From assembly GCF_001310815.1 (NCBI RefSeq), contig NZ_BAZK01000006.1, positions 1 through 64,000 on the forward strand: DNA of 64,000 bases. The letters are read 5' to 3'. The DNA is from Pseudovibrio denitrificans JCM 12308. Lineage in GTDB: Bacteria; Pseudomonadota; Alphaproteobacteria; Rhizobiales; Stappiaceae. Below, one piece after another: positions 8,861 through 17,849 of this stretch. Every line of letters starts with the position of its first letter. Positions within the stretch are counted from its first letter, which is position 1. Both the position numbers and the translations under genes were made by a program. The notes beneath the pieces were generated by a model. That model did not search any database and was not told the DNA's origin. It saw nothing but the letters and a program-made list of their open reading frames with translations.

Positions 8861-8887
8861 GGGCACCTTTTCGGGTGCCCTTTTTTC
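8861..8887 (+). terminator. Rho-independent terminator of asd
   Basis: GGGCACC pairs with GGTGCCC around a short TTTTCG loop and is followed by six T from 8881. It lies 28 bp after the asd stop, next to the convergent DUF6544-like gene. Confidence 0.85.
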
Positions 8888-9738
8888 TTAGAAGCTGCCG
8901 AACGTGATATTGGTGAGATAGCCGTCCCAGAAGGGCATGAGTTTGCCTTTGGCAGCACGGGCAATGGTGAATTTGTGCGGGATCATCATGCCTGAGACTT
9001 CCTTGTACTCAGAGCGATAAACGTGCTCGCCCGAGCCGTGATAGGAGGTTGTGAGATCTCCATCTTCCTCCGCATCAAATCGCTCCAGACTCCCGTCTTC
9101 TCTAAACGTGGCGACCAGTGAGGCTGAGTATCCGCTCATGGCAACTGTTGCTCTGGCTCTGCTGTTGTCGATGGCTTCCCATGTGACAGGTCCGCCAGGC
9201 AAGAGGGCGGTTGGGTAGAGTGGGCTTTCCAGTAACCAGCGGCGCAGGGATGTGGTGTTGAGTTCCGGGGTTTCCTCTTCATCGACCACTGTAAGTGTGG
9301 AGAGGATTTTTGCCTTCATTTCCATTTTAGCATTTGCGTAGCATCGTAAGCCCTTGCCCAAACTCCGGGTATGATGGGTGTTGTTGCTGAGAATGCCAGC
9401 GCAGGCGTGTTGGCTGCTGCGACTTGCTCTGCTGTGGTTGGGGCAAAGCTCTCCATTTGTGGGCGCCGGAACTGCCCCTCCATCTTCATTGAGACGTGAG
9501 AGATGTTTGCGGGGCCATTGGGAAATGTGAACTGAAAGTATCGCTGGACAACCTGAGGCAATTCAGAAAATGCCGCTTCATCCCAGACCGGGACCTGAAC
9601 CTTTTGGGCCAGCGAAATTACGTTTTTCCGATGTGCTTTGATATCGGCTTCAGTACGCCATGTGGAGTAGGCGATGACCGTGGTCGCGAGAGCGGTGACT
9701 GACAGTGAGAGGGCAAATGTAATTTTGAGTAAGCGCAT
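8888..9738 (-). CDS. DUF6544/DUF6920-like exported or anchored protein, frame broken once
   Basis: The N-terminus MRLLKITFALSLSVTALATTVIAYSTW is a membrane anchor or signal peptide. The body includes LPQVVQRYFQFTFPNGPANISHV and a C-terminal half with GPVTWEAIDNSRARATVAMSG, the pattern I associate with DUF6544/DUF6920 proteins of unknown function. The first frame ends after ARAYDATQMLKWK; the second carries YANAKMEMKAKILSTL. Restoring one T in the coding strand (at 9340) yields ARAYDAYANAKMEMKAKIL and a protein of about 283 aa. The gene is divergent from a TetR gene, which probably regulates it. Confidence 0.82.
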
Positions 9739-9772
9739 AAGGATCTCCGTGAAAATATAAAAGCGTAATCAT

Positions 9773-9809
9773 GTGTACGGATTGATTGTAACCGTATTCT
9801 TGTGTACGG
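9773..9809. promoter_or_regulatory. Candidate TetR operator between divergent genes
   Basis: The short intergenic region contains TGTGTACGG twice as a direct repeat (9772-9780 and 9801-9809) and an inverted half-site CCGTA at 9792-9796. TACGG at 9776-9780 and CCGTA form an imperfect 21-bp palindrome. TetR regulators usually bind such sites between themselves and their divergent target. Confidence 0.5.
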
Positions 9810-9833
9810 TTTGTGTCAACCGGGAGATTTGAC

Positions 9834-10447
9834 GTGCGTGATGAGAAGAAGACTGCAAGGCAAAAACAGATTGCTGAAGCGGCCTATGACGTGTTGGCGG
9901 AGAAGGGCTATGCGGGTGCATCCATGCTTAGCATTGCCAAGAAAGCCAAGGCTTCCAACGAAACTCTGTATCGGTGGTACGGAAATAAGCAGGGGCTGTT
10001 TCGCGATTTAGTTGCTCAAAATGCAGAGCTCGTTGCCGAGCAGCTGGAAGAGGAGCTGGCCAAAGCGGAGCATTCGCTGCAAGTGTTGAGGTTGTTGGCG
10101 AGCGGCTGCTTGCCATGTTGCTCAGTCCACGTGCTGTGGCACTCAATCGGGCGGCGGCAGCAGATGCTGAAGTTTCTGGTGAGTTGGGGCAAGCTCTGGC
10201 TGAAGCGGGGCGAGATCGTGTCTTTCCGTTATTGGTGCAACTTCTGGAGAAGCTGAAGGCTGAAGACTATCTGGCTTTCGACCATGTGGGCGAAGCTGCT
10301 GAGCTGTATGTGGCTTTGCTCGTTGGCGATATGCAAATTCGCAGAGTGACAGGCGTTCTTGCTGAACCCTCAGCAGAGGATGTTCAACGGAGATCTCGTA
10401 GAGCTGCGGAGCGGTTTATCGGGATTTATGCCGGGAAGGTGCGTTGA
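9834..10447 (+). CDS. TetR-family transcriptional regulator, frame broken once
   Basis: The N-terminal HTH is clear: RQKQIAEAAYDVLAEKGYAGASMLSIAKKAKASNETLYRWYGNKQGLF. The first frame goes astray after EEELAKAEH; the other reads AFAASVEVVGERLLAMLLSPRAVALNR and continues to the stop at 10447. Restoring one G (GGG read as GG at 10067) joins them as ELAKAGAFAASVEVVGERL, giving about 204 aa, the family norm. A GTG at 9834 preceded by GGGAGA is preferred; a GTG at 9813 is the alternative. The divergent membrane-anchored gene is the likely target, and the intergenic region holds a candidate operator. Confidence 0.85.
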
Positions 10448-10453
10448 ATAGCC

Positions 10454-10869
10454 CAAAACTTATCCCCCTGCAAATTTCTCTTGTAGTCTGAATCTATGCC
10501 TGCGTAACGGGCTGGCTGGGGGACCGTCCTTCAGTTGGTCGTAGGCTGGGTGGGGCTACTGTGGAAGGTAACGTATTTCGCAGCAGGTCCGTGGAGGTTC
10601 CCCTTTCACCAACAGTGTTGAGGGATAGCGGATGTCCGGCCAGACCAAAGGGCGCCAGCACTGAGACCTGAGGCTTTCCAACAGCCTTAAGTCTTCCAAG
10701 TGTCTTCTGGACCCTGGCCTTAGCCTCCTGCAAAAACGCTCGGGCAAGGCGACAGCTGATGCCGAAGAAACTAACTTACTCATTACTTGCGCAGGCATTG
10801 CCTGCCGCCTTGCCCCTCCCGATTTACGGGGAACCCAGCTTAAACACTGCACGGAAAACCCTGCAGTGC
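10454..10869 (-). repeat. Dispersed 416-bp structured repeat, copy 1
   Basis: Read on the minus strand, this stretch matches 22298-22714 over its whole length, with identical cores such as GGACATCCGCTATCCCTCAA. It opens with a small palindrome (CACTGCA...TGCAGTG), then has a nested hairpin with arms GCAAGGCG and CGCCTTGC, followed by a CCGAGCGTTTTT tract, and ends with GGGGGATAAGTTTT. An open frame of 79 codons (10494-10733) exists inside, but differences between the copies are spread over all codon positions, which argues against protein coding. Confidence 0.8.
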
Positions 10870-10936
10870 CACTGGTGTTTGTGGGGATACTTTACCCAAT
10901 TGCTATGTTAGGGTTTTGCCAAATTGAGGGGGTATT

Positions 10937-11386
10937 ATGCAGACACTTGAAATTAGAGCTGCGCGATTTGATGAGTTGCCGGAAGTTGCGCGTATGTACA
11001 GGTATTCGCGGGACCGGTGTCTTTCATTTTTGCCCAGATTGCACACGCCTGAAGAAGATCTCTGGTTCTTCCAAAATATTGTTTTTAAGAGCAATGAACT
11101 GACAATAGTCATGGGAGATGAGCAAATCATAGGTATGATGGCCATCAAAGATGACTGGATAGAACAGCTTTATCTGGATCCGCGGCATCTGCGGAAGGGC
11201 ATTGGTACAAAGCTCTTAGACCAAGCAAAAGCTCAATCTTCCGGGACTCTTAAGTTGATGTGCTTTGTTGAGAATGTGGATGCGAGAGCATTTTACGAAG
11301 CGCATGGCTTTAAGGAAGTGAAGCGGACAAGCGGTTCAGAGAATGAAGAAGGAGCGCCGGATATTTTGTATGAATGGCAGGCCTGA
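10937..11386 (+). CDS. GNAT-family N-acetyltransferase
   Basis: This 149-aa protein begins MQTLEIRAARFDELPEVARMY. The fold's acetyl-CoA motif is LYLDPRHLRKGIGTKLLDQAKA (R/K-x-G-I-G), followed by LMCFVENVDARAFYEAHGF, the standard beta5-alpha4 ending 'N..A..FYE..GF'. The substrate is unknown. It lies just after the 416-bp repeat and carries no obvious operon partner. Confidence 0.9.
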   Translation: MQTLEIRAARFDELPEVARMYRYSRDRCLSFLPRLHTPEEDLWFFQNIVFKSNELTIVMGDEQIIGMMAIKDDWIEQLYLDPRHLRKGIGTKLLDQAKAQSSGTLKLMCFVENVDARAFYEAHGFKEVKRTSGSENEEGAPDILYEWQA

Positions 11387-11659
11387 CCTGTCATCAGCAT
11401 TATCCGATGCAGTGCGGTGGTTGCAGACGAGCGCAAGATGATACCCCTAAAATTGCAGGGGGCATATACGGTGATTTCCGTCTAGTGCAGCCCAACTCTG
11501 AGTGGCATTGTTCGAAGTAGATGTAAGCCAGAGCACTTCGCGTTCATCAGGATTTACGTGTCATGCTCTTAGCTTTTTTGCCACGCGTATTCCTGATGGA
11601 AGGCCAGAGGTGCTTTTGGGGGATACGCTCTAGGACAATGTGTTGGGAGGCACACGCGA
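11387..11659. other. Intergenic region before the TenA-like gene
   Basis: No gene is supportable. An imperfect inverted repeat around 11547-11594 (CAGGATTTACGTG against CACGCGTATTCCTG, one bulge) may form a hairpin. I looked for a TPP riboswitch, which often precedes tenA, and saw neither its CUGAGA nor its ACCUGAUCUGG motif. Confidence 0.4.
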
Positions 11660-12352
11660 ATGCTGAACACTGCAAGTTATGCCAATTACAAGATCACTCA
11701 TACGGATGAGACCTTCACTGATTGGCTGGTGAAATCTGCAGGACCTGCGTGGAACAGAGCAATCAATCATCCGTTCACGAGTGCGGTTGGTAATGACACA
11801 GTAAGCAAGGACGTGTTCCTCCGTTACTTGCTTGAGGACTATCACTACATTCAGGATCTGGCATCTGCTCTTGGCTTCCTGATTGCCAAAGCGCCATCCA
11901 TGGCTTCAAAGGCGCGCCTTTCTGAGTTTGCGCATCAGCTGACATCCAACGAGCTCTCATATTTCCAGCGGACATTTAAAGAGCTGGGTGTTGAACCTGA
12001 GACTTATGAAAATGCCAAGCCGAACACAGTGACCCGCGCGATTGGTGCGACGCTGCTCTCAACGGCTGGTAAAGGCCACTACGTGGACGGTATGGCCACG
12101 CTGCTTGCTTCTGAGTGGATCTATCGTGAATGGGGACACCGGGAAGCTTCCAAGCCACGTCCTGAGCGCTTCTATCTTGCGGAGTGGGTTGAGTTTCTTG
12201 CCACCGATGAGTTTGGTGATTTCATTGAATGGATCAAACGGGAAGTGAACTCAATTGGCGAAGAGGAGCGTGTGAAACGCCAGAGCGAAATCTCTGAGAG
12301 CTTTACTCATATGTGTGAGTTGGAGGCCGAATTCTTCGATATGGTGAGCTGA
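11660..12352 (+). CDS. TenA/thiaminase-2 family protein
   Basis: A 230-aa all-helical protein of the TenA/PQQC fold. Family hallmarks are AWNRAINHPFTSAVGNDTVSKDVFLRYLLEDYHYIQDL near the N-terminus and MATLLASEWIYREWG in the later helix. Classical TenA has a catalytic Cys in the equivalent of this later helix (LPCYWVY); here the position looks like Ala-Ser, so it belongs rather with the Cys-less TenA_E group, which works on thiamine breakdown products, or has another role. The context offers no thiamine genes and no TPP riboswitch. A strong terminator follows. Confidence 0.82.
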   Translation: MLNTASYANYKITHTDETFTDWLVKSAGPAWNRAINHPFTSAVGNDTVSKDVFLRYLLEDYHYIQDLASALGFLIAKAPSMASKARLSEFAHQLTSNELSYFQRTFKELGVEPETYENAKPNTVTRAIGATLLSTAGKGHYVDGMATLLASEWIYREWGHREASKPRPERFYLAEWVEFLATDEFGDFIEWIKREVNSIGEEERVKRQSEISESFTHMCELEAEFFDMVS

Positions 12353-12378
12353 TAAGCTGCTCGCCGTTTGGTTCCAAA

Positions 12379-12410
12379 ATGCTCTCTGTTTTGCAGGGAG
12401 CATTTTTTTT
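12379..12410 (+). terminator. Rho-independent terminator of the TenA-like gene
   Basis: ATGCTCTC pairs with GGGAGCAT around TGTTTTGCA; eight T follow at 12403-12410. Confidence 0.85.
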
Positions 12411-12720
12411 CAGGCTACGAGTCAGTAGTTATACGTTTCGCCTAAAATCTTGGGGCAAGTGCACGTTTTGCCTGTAACATCTCCGTGATCTTGCTGGGAA
12501 ATTGCAGAAATTAACAAGATGTTCTCAAATCAGATTTTGTCACCTGCAGTCTTGAGGGAAGTATTTTTTATGCATATCGGATTTACTGGCATTGCGTTCT
12601 AATAATTTCCGACATTGGTAGTTTATTTGATTTAATTGAGCTTCTAGCTTGGCTAATTGTAGAAAATTTTCCTCATTCTGGTAGAACGTGCTCAACAAAA
12701 AATACGAATAAGGAATAGAT
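12411..12720. other. Intergenic region upstream of the ABC transporter operon
   Basis: I see no gene in these 310 bp. The stretch becomes AT-rich toward the binding-protein gene and presumably holds its promoter. AAGGAAT at 12710-12716 is the ribosome-binding site of that gene. Confidence 0.4.
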
Positions 12721-13467
12721 ATGTTCTCTCGTTCTACTGTTGCTGCTCTTGCCCTTCTCGTGGCTGTTCCTGCTCAGGCTGAAACAATCCGTGTGGGCAT
12801 GTCTGGTGGGTATTTCCCATTCACTTTTGTCAAGCAGGACGTTCTGCAGGGCTTTGAAGTTGACGTTGCTCGTGCGATTGCAGAGCAGACTGGTGACGAC
12901 GTTGAATTCGTTACCATGAGCTTCTCCGGCCTGATCGGTGCTCTGGAAGCTGGCCGCATTGACACCATTGCAAACCAGATCACCATTACTCCTGAGCGTG
13001 AAGCTAAGTTCACCTTCTCCCAGCCATACGTTTATGACGGTGCGCAGGTTGTTGTGAAAGCTGGCAACGAGGAAATCAACGGCGTTGAAGACCTTAAAGG
13101 CAAAAGCGTTGCTGTAAACCTCGGCTCCAACTTTGAAGAGCTGCTGCGCGGTCTGCCATTTGCGGATGAAATCGACATCCGCACTTACGAAAGCAACCTG
13201 GCTCAGGACACTGCTCTTGGTCGCGTTGACGCGTTCATTCACGACCGCATCAGTGCAACTCAGGTGATTAAAGAAACTCCGCTGCCGCTGGCTCTGGCTG
13301 GTGCACCATTCTCTGAAATTCGTAACGCAATGCCGTTCCGTACTGATGAAGATGGTAAAGCTTTGGCTGCTAAGGTTGACGGTGCAATCACCGAGCTGAA
13401 GGCTTCTGGTAAGCTTGCTGAGATTTCCGACAAGTGGTTTGGCGCGGACATCACAAAAGCTGACTAA
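12721..13467 (+). CDS. Polar amino-acid ABC transporter substrate-binding protein
   Basis: A signal peptide MFSRSTVAALALLVAVPAQA is followed by ETIRVGMSGGYFPFTFVKQD, the normal opening of family-3 periplasmic binding proteins. GFEVDVARAIAEQTGDDVEFV, SGLIGALEAGRIDTIANQITITPEREAKFTFSQPY and the C-terminal ISDKWFGADIT are family signatures. It captures an amino acid, possibly cystine or a basic amino acid, in the periplasm and hands it to the permease. The three transporter genes lie in the order binding protein, permease, ATPase. AAGGAAT provides a good ribosome-binding site. Confidence 0.92.
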   Translation: MFSRSTVAALALLVAVPAQAETIRVGMSGGYFPFTFVKQDVLQGFEVDVARAIAEQTGDDVEFVTMSFSGLIGALEAGRIDTIANQITITPEREAKFTFSQPYVYDGAQVVVKAGNEEINGVEDLKGKSVAVNLGSNFEELLRGLPFADEIDIRTYESNLAQDTALGRVDAFIHDRISATQVIKETPLPLALAGAPFSEIRNAMPFRTDEDGKALAAKVDGAITELKASGKLAEISDKWFGADITKAD

Positions 13468-13602
13468 AGCTCTCTGTTTTTTTACTGGTAAAGCAGTTCG
13501 CTTCTGAATTATTCAGGTGGACTGCTTTTACTTTTGATCTGGTTCACTTTCGGGCGTTTATTCTCATCTCCTGAAAGTGTGCTTCAATAATAAGAACAAA
13601 CC

Positions 13603-14275
13603 ATGCGTGCCTTAGATCTGGATTATATGCTCGGCCTTTTGCCGATCCTCTTAAAGTACCTACCTAACCTTGGGTATGGCAAGTGTGTCCATGATTTTGG
13701 CGCTCATACTTGCATCGCTGTTTGCGATTATCCGTGTGGTCCGCTTTCCTGTTCTGGATGCGGCCACGCGGCTCTTTATCAGTTTCTTTCGTGGAACACC
13801 GCTGCTGGTGCAGCTGTTTCTGTTCTACTACGGCCTGCCGCAGCTGTTTTCCTTCCTCACCGCGATTGATGGGGTGACTGCTGCGATTGTTGGCCTGACA
13901 CTGCACTTTTCTGCTTACATGGCAGAGAGTATTCGTGCAGCCATTCTGGGTGTGGACCGCAGCCAGTGGGAAGCGGCGAAGTCTATCGGTATGTCTACTG
14001 GCCAGATGATGCGTCGTATCATTCTGCCTCAGGCTGCCCGTGTTGCTGCGCCGACCCTGATCAACTACTTCATTGACCTCATCAAGAGCACCAGTCTTGC
14101 CTTTACGCTTGGTGTGACAGAACTGATGGGGGCTGCACAGAAAGAAGCTGCAGGTAGCTTCCTGTACTTCGAGACCTTTATTGTGGTTGCAGTGATTTAC
14201 TGGGTTGTTGTTGAGAGCCTTGCTTTCGTTCAGTCCAAAATTGAAAATCGACTATCAAAGGCTGTTTCAAGATGA
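13603..14275 (+). CDS. Polar amino-acid ABC transporter permease, frame broken once
   Basis: The first frame begins MRALDLDYMLGLLPILLKYLP and then leaves the coding sense; the true body continues in the next frame as LGMASVSMILALILASLFAIIRVVRF. Removing one A (AA at 13666-13667) or adding two bases joins them, as in KYLPTLGMASVSMI. Five or so membrane segments follow, and the inner-membrane permease EAA loop is visible as AAKSIGMSTGQMMRRIILPQAARVAAPTLINYFIDLIKSTSLA. About 223 aa. Its stop overlaps the ATG of the ATPase (14272-14275), so the two are translationally coupled. Confidence 0.9.
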
Positions 14276-15003
14276 TCCAGATCCGCGGGCTCACAAAAAT
14301 CTATAATGGTGTTCCTGTGTTGAACGGGATCGACCTTGATATCAAAAAAGGCGAGCGCATTGCGATTATTGGTCCATCCGGGACCGGTAAGTCCACGCTG
14401 CTCCGCTGCATCAACTTTCTTGAGACACCAGAGCAGGGTGAGTACATCCTTGATGGTGAGAGCATTGATGTTCAAAAAGCCAATGCTGCGCAGATCAAAG
14501 AGATGCGTTTAAGAACAGCGTTTGTGTTCCAGAACTATGCTCTGTTTGCCAATAAGACGGCGCGTGAGAACATTGCAGAAGGCCTGATCACCGTTCGTGG
14601 TGAAGCCAAAGAGACTGCGTTTGAGCGTGCCAATGAGATCCTGCAGAACATCGGTCTGGCTGATAAGGCAGATGCTTATCCGGCATCGCTTTCCGGTGGT
14701 CAGCAGCAGCGTGTTGGCATTGGCCGTGCGATGGCGAGTAACTCTGAGCTGATGCTGGTTGATGAGCCGACCTCTGCGCTGGACCCGGAATGGGTGGATG
14801 AGGTGCTGCAGTTGCTGACGCGTGTGGCACAGGCTCACCAGACCATGCTGATCGTGACACACGAGATGGCGTTTGCAAAAGAGATTGCGGATCGCGTTCT
14901 GTTCATGGAAGGCGGGCGTATTGTTGAGCAAGGGCCACCTGAGAAGATCTTCACCAGCCCGGATGACCCAAGAACCCGCAGCTTCCTGCGCAAGGTTCTT
15001 TAA
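14272..15003 (+). CDS. Polar amino-acid ABC transporter ATP-binding protein
   Basis: A 243-aa nucleotide-binding domain that powers the transporter formed with the two preceding genes. Walker A is GPSGTGKST, the Q-loop lies in FVFQNYALFANKTARENI, the signature is LSGGQQQRVGIGRAMA, Walker B is LMLVDEPTSALD and the H-loop is IVTHEM. The ATG overlaps the permease stop by four bases. It ends a three-gene operon with a terminator 12 bp downstream. Confidence 0.95.
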   Translation: MIQIRGLTKIYNGVPVLNGIDLDIKKGERIAIIGPSGTGKSTLLRCINFLETPEQGEYILDGESIDVQKANAAQIKEMRLRTAFVFQNYALFANKTARENIAEGLITVRGEAKETAFERANEILQNIGLADKADAYPASLSGGQQQRVGIGRAMASNSELMLVDEPTSALDPEWVDEVLQLLTRVAQAHQTMLIVTHEMAFAKEIADRVLFMEGGRIVEQGPPEKIFTSPDDPRTRSFLRKVL

Positions 15004-15014
15004 GGATTTTTGAG

Positions 15015-15050
15015 AGCGGTACCATCTGGCGGTGGTACCGCTTTTCTTTT
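15015..15050. terminator. Terminator between ABC operon and convergent dehydratase
   Basis: AGCGGTACCA and GGTGGTACCGCT form a long stem with TCTGGC as loop, followed by TTTTCTTTT. It ends at the stop codon of the convergent dehydratase and may act on both strands. Confidence 0.8.
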
Positions 15051-15999
15051 ATCGGCCAGACAGGGTGTTGTTGACCTGAAGGAGCTCGGCGTTGCCACCG
15101 CAGAGCAGCACGCCGACGCGCTCACCTTCTGCTGGTTTGTAGACGCCGGAGATCAAAGCTGCGAGGGCAGTTGCACCACCCGGTTCAACGACGAGCTGCA
15201 TCTCTCTCCAGAGGCGGCGTTGCGCTGCCAGGATGGCGTCGTCTTCGACCAGAATGGATTCTGCGATATGGCTCTGGGCAACTTCAAACGGGAAGATGCC
15301 GCACCGCTTTGCACCGAGAGCGTTGGCTGCGATGCTGTCGAGTTTGACGTCCACCGGTTCGCCAGCTTCGAGCGCTGCGTGCATGGAGCAGGAACCATAT
15401 GGCTCGACGGCGACGATCTTGGTTGGGCTGTTGGCGTAGTAGCTTGCAACACCTGCTGCAAGGCCTCCGCCACCGACAGCTACGAGGATGGTGTCGAGAT
15501 CCGGGCTTTGCTCAGCCCATTCCAGCGCGACGGTGCCCTGACCGTTGATGGTGTCAACAGCGTCGTACGGGTGAATGTCGATAGCGCCGGTTTGCTGCTG
15601 GTATTCTGAACACAGTGCTGCTGCATCTGCGTATGCTGCGCCTTCAACATGAACGTCTGCACCAAAGCTGCGGATTTTGTCGATCTTGGCTGGATTGGAG
15701 ATCTCAGGCACGAAGATCTTGGCTTTCAATCCAAGAGCATGGGCGGCACATGCTACTGCGGCGCCATGGTTGCCACCGGATGCTGCGGCGATGCCAGCCT
15801 CTGGGATTGTGTTGTTTAGTAATGAGTTGAATGCTCCGCGTGCTTTGAAAGAGCCTGAGTGTTGCAGATGCTCGAGCTTCAAAGAAATGGAGTACTTCAG
15901 GCCGAAGGTACCGTTACCGCTTACAATAGATGGTGTTTTGCGGATGTACTTCTGAATTCGTTTGTGAGCGACTTCAATAGCTTGCTTGGATATCTGCAC
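15049..15999 (-). CDS. PLP-dependent threonine/serine dehydratase-like enzyme
   Basis: A fold-type II pyridoxal-phosphate enzyme. The Schiff-base lysine lies in LEHLQHSGSFKARGAFNSLL, the phosphate-binding Gly loop in AVGGGGLAAGV, and the substrate loop in ASGGNHGAAVACAAHALG. It has no ACT or other regulatory domain, so it is closer to catabolic threonine dehydratase or serine racemase than to IlvA. A GTG at 15999 (VQISKQAIEVAHKRIQ) is chosen because a hairpin at 16030-16051 separates it from the preceding gene; an upstream ATG at 16065 would lie before that hairpin. It lies downstream of an M20 amidohydrolase, suggesting amino-acid salvage. Confidence 0.88.
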   Translation of the reverse strand: MQISKQAIEVAHKRIQKYIRKTPSIVSGNGTFGLKYSISLKLEHLQHSGSFKARGAFNSLLNNTIPEAGIAAASGGNHGAAVACAAHALGLKAKIFVPEISNPAKIDKIRSFGADVHVEGAAYADAAALCSEYQQQTGAIDIHPYDAVDTINGQGTVALEWAEQSPDLDTILVAVGGGGLAAGVASYYANSPTKIVAVEPYGSCSMHAALEAGEPVDVKLDSIAANALGAKRCGIFPFEVAQSHIAESILVEDDAILAAQRRLWREMQLVVEPGGATALAALISGVYKPAEGERVGVLLCGGNAELLQVNNTLSGR

Positions 16000-16029
16000 G
16001 GTAATGGCCTGAATATTTTTAATATAGAG

Positions 16030-16051
16030 AAGCCTCGGAAAAATCCGAGGC
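16030..16051 (-). terminator. Terminator-like hairpin after the M20 amidohydrolase
   Basis: GCCTCGGA and TCCGAGGC form a perfect 8-bp stem with a T-rich loop on the minus strand, followed by TTCTCTATATT. It separates the amidohydrolase from the dehydratase. Confidence 0.5.
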
Positions 16052-16073
16052 CTCGTAAATTGCAATGTGCATT

Positions 16074-17246
16074 TTAAGTTGCAGGCATTGCGGTTTCAAC
16101 CAGTTTAATAAAATAGGAACAACCATATGGAATGGCTTCGTCATTGAAGTCATATTTCGGATGGTGCAGCCCTGCGGTGTCGCCATTGCCGAGGAAGATG
16201 AAAGCGCCTGGCTTTTCTTCCAGATAGTAAGCAAAGTCTTCGCCGCCCATGGTCGGTTCGATGTTCTCGTCCACCTTGTCAGCGCTGCCTGCGATTTCAG
16301 CTGCGATCTGGGTTGCGAACTTGGTCTGTTCTGGATGGTTTGAGGTTGATGGGTAACCATCGTTGAACTCAAAGTCCACGCCAGCACCGTTTGCTGCACA
16401 TACGCCTTCGACAACCTGTTTGACACGCTCAGCAGCCTGTTTGCGGACATCCTGATTGAGCGTGCGGATGGTGCCGCCGAGTTTCGCTGTGTCAGGGATG
16501 ATGTTGTAGGCGGTACCAGCCTGGAAGAAGGTCACGGAGATTACGATAGACTGCAGAGGGCCAACGTTACGGGAGGCGATGGACTGCAGGGCGGAGACGA
16601 TCTGGGAGCCAACGACAACAGGGTCGATTGTGTTGTGCGGATACGCTGCGTGGCCGCCGATGCCTTTTACGGTGATGGTGAACTCGTCGGTTGACGCCAT
16701 CAGCGGGCCTGAGCGGGTTGCGAAGTGGTCGATTGGAGTGCCTGGCTGGTTGTGCAGGCCATAAATTTCGTCGACATTCCAGCGGGTGAACAGGCCGTCG
16801 TCCATCATTGCTTTTGCGCCAGCGCCGCCTTCTTCAGCCGGCTGGAACACGAGGATAACTGTGCCGTCGAAGTTGCGGGTTTCGGCAAGGTATTTTGCGG
16901 TGCCGAGTAGCATTGCAGTGTGGCCGTCGTGACCACAGGCATGCATGGCGCCTTCGTTTTTGGAAGCGTATTCTTTGCCGGTTTCTTCGGACATTGGAAG
17001 AGCGTCCATGTCAGCGCGCAGGGCGATGGATTTGCCTGCGCCGCCATTGCGGCCTTTGATAACGCCGACTACGCCCGTACGGCCAACACCTGTAGTAACT
17101 TCATCAACGCCGATCTCTTGCAAGATCTCGGCTACTTTTGCTGCTGTGCGATGGGTCTCATAAAGGACTTCAGGATACTCATGAAAATCACGGCGCCATG
17201 CGGTGATTTCATCGTGCATTTCCGCAAGACGATTGATGGTTGGCAT
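16074..17246 (-). CDS. M20-family amidohydrolase (hippurate/N-acyl amino acid hydrolase type)
   Basis: A 390-aa metallopeptidase-fold enzyme that removes acyl groups from amino acids. Typical segments are WRRDFHEYPEVLYETHRTA, ALRADMDALPM, HACGHDGHTAMLLGTAKYL (metal ligands), FQPAEEGGAGAKAMMDDGLF, GIGGHAAYPHNTIDPVVVG (dimerisation domain) and EPTMGGEDFAYYLEEKPGAFIFLGNG. All metal-binding His, Asp and Glu positions that I can recognise are present. With the following dehydratase and the neighbouring amino-acid transporter, a role in scavenging acylated amino acids is plausible. Confidence 0.94.
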   Translation of the reverse strand: MPTINRLAEMHDEITAWRRDFHEYPEVLYETHRTAAKVAEILQEIGVDEVTTGVGRTGVVGVIKGRNGGAGKSIALRADMDALPMSEETGKEYASKNEGAMHACGHDGHTAMLLGTAKYLAETRNFDGTVILVFQPAEEGGAGAKAMMDDGLFTRWNVDEIYGLHNQPGTPIDHFATRSGPLMASTDEFTITVKGIGGHAAYPHNTIDPVVVGSQIVSALQSIASRNVGPLQSIVISVTFFQAGTAYNIIPDTAKLGGTIRTLNQDVRKQAAERVKQVVEGVCAANGAGVDFEFNDGYPSTSNHPEQTKFATQIAAEIAGSADKVDENIEPTMGGEDFAYYLEEKPGAFIFLGNGDTAGLHHPKYDFNDEAIPYGCSYFIKLVETAMPAT

Positions 17247-17484
17247 TGGAGCGCTCCCTAAAAACTTCGGATTCTTATTGAGATTAGAAAATGAACCTCA
17301 CTTTGGCCTAGTGCAGTGAAATATTGCAAGAGCAAATCACTCGCAAAAGGGTCAGTTGAGTAAAATTAAATGAACTGCAATTGAAGCTCCTTAACTAACC
17401 TAAAGACACCTTAATCACGCTAAGTTATGGCTGACGTCAGGTCACATATTGCACCGGTTTTAACAGCAGCAGTAGTGAGGCAGT

Positions 17485-17849
17485 ATGGCGATCTATCGGA
17501 GTGTTTTTCGCAATGTCACAGAGGAGAAACAGCAATGGATGTTTCTCAATAAAGCCCACCGATATGTCAGCTTGCTGCCCGCTCAATCTGAGTTCGAAAC
17601 GGTTCCCTATGATTTTCGTCGCAGCATTTCGATCAATCTCCTTGTGAATGGGGGCTCTACGGAACGTCGCTGCGGTACAACTCATTGCGGGATAGCTGGA
17701 GCTTGTGGCCGTTGACGAGTGACTTTTCCCTTCAGATTGATAAGCGAACTGTGATTGTTGAATGTGCTTTGACGTCTCCGTACCAGACCGGTGCCAATGT
17801 CACGTCACTGGCCCAGTTTTATGAGGAAGTGAGTCGGCCTAATCGGTAG
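17485..17849 (+). CDS. Hypothetical protein, frame broken once
   Basis: I do not recognise the family. The first part reads MAIYRSVFRNVTEEKQQWMFLNKAHRYVSLLPAQSEF and the frame then fails at 17658; with one T restored the sequence continues GSYGTSLRYNSLRDSWSLWPLTSDFSLQIDKRTVIVECALTSPYQ to a stop at 17849, about 121 aa. The recovered segment is protein-like. Its last 45 bp overlap the convergent LuxR-type gene. It has no signal peptide or membrane helix. Confidence 0.5.

Noticed and set aside
10494..10733. A 79-codon ORF inside repeat copy 1, with a similar frame in copy 2
   Set aside because: Substitutions between the copies are spread over first, second and third codon positions, unlike a protein under selection; it looks like a by-product of the repeat.
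11387..11659. TPP riboswitch before the TenA-like gene
   Set aside because: The conserved THI-box motifs are absent.
15049..16065. Longer start of the dehydratase at 16065
   Set aside because: It would place the start ahead of a terminator-like hairpin at 16030-16051; the GTG at 15999 fits the family N-terminus better.
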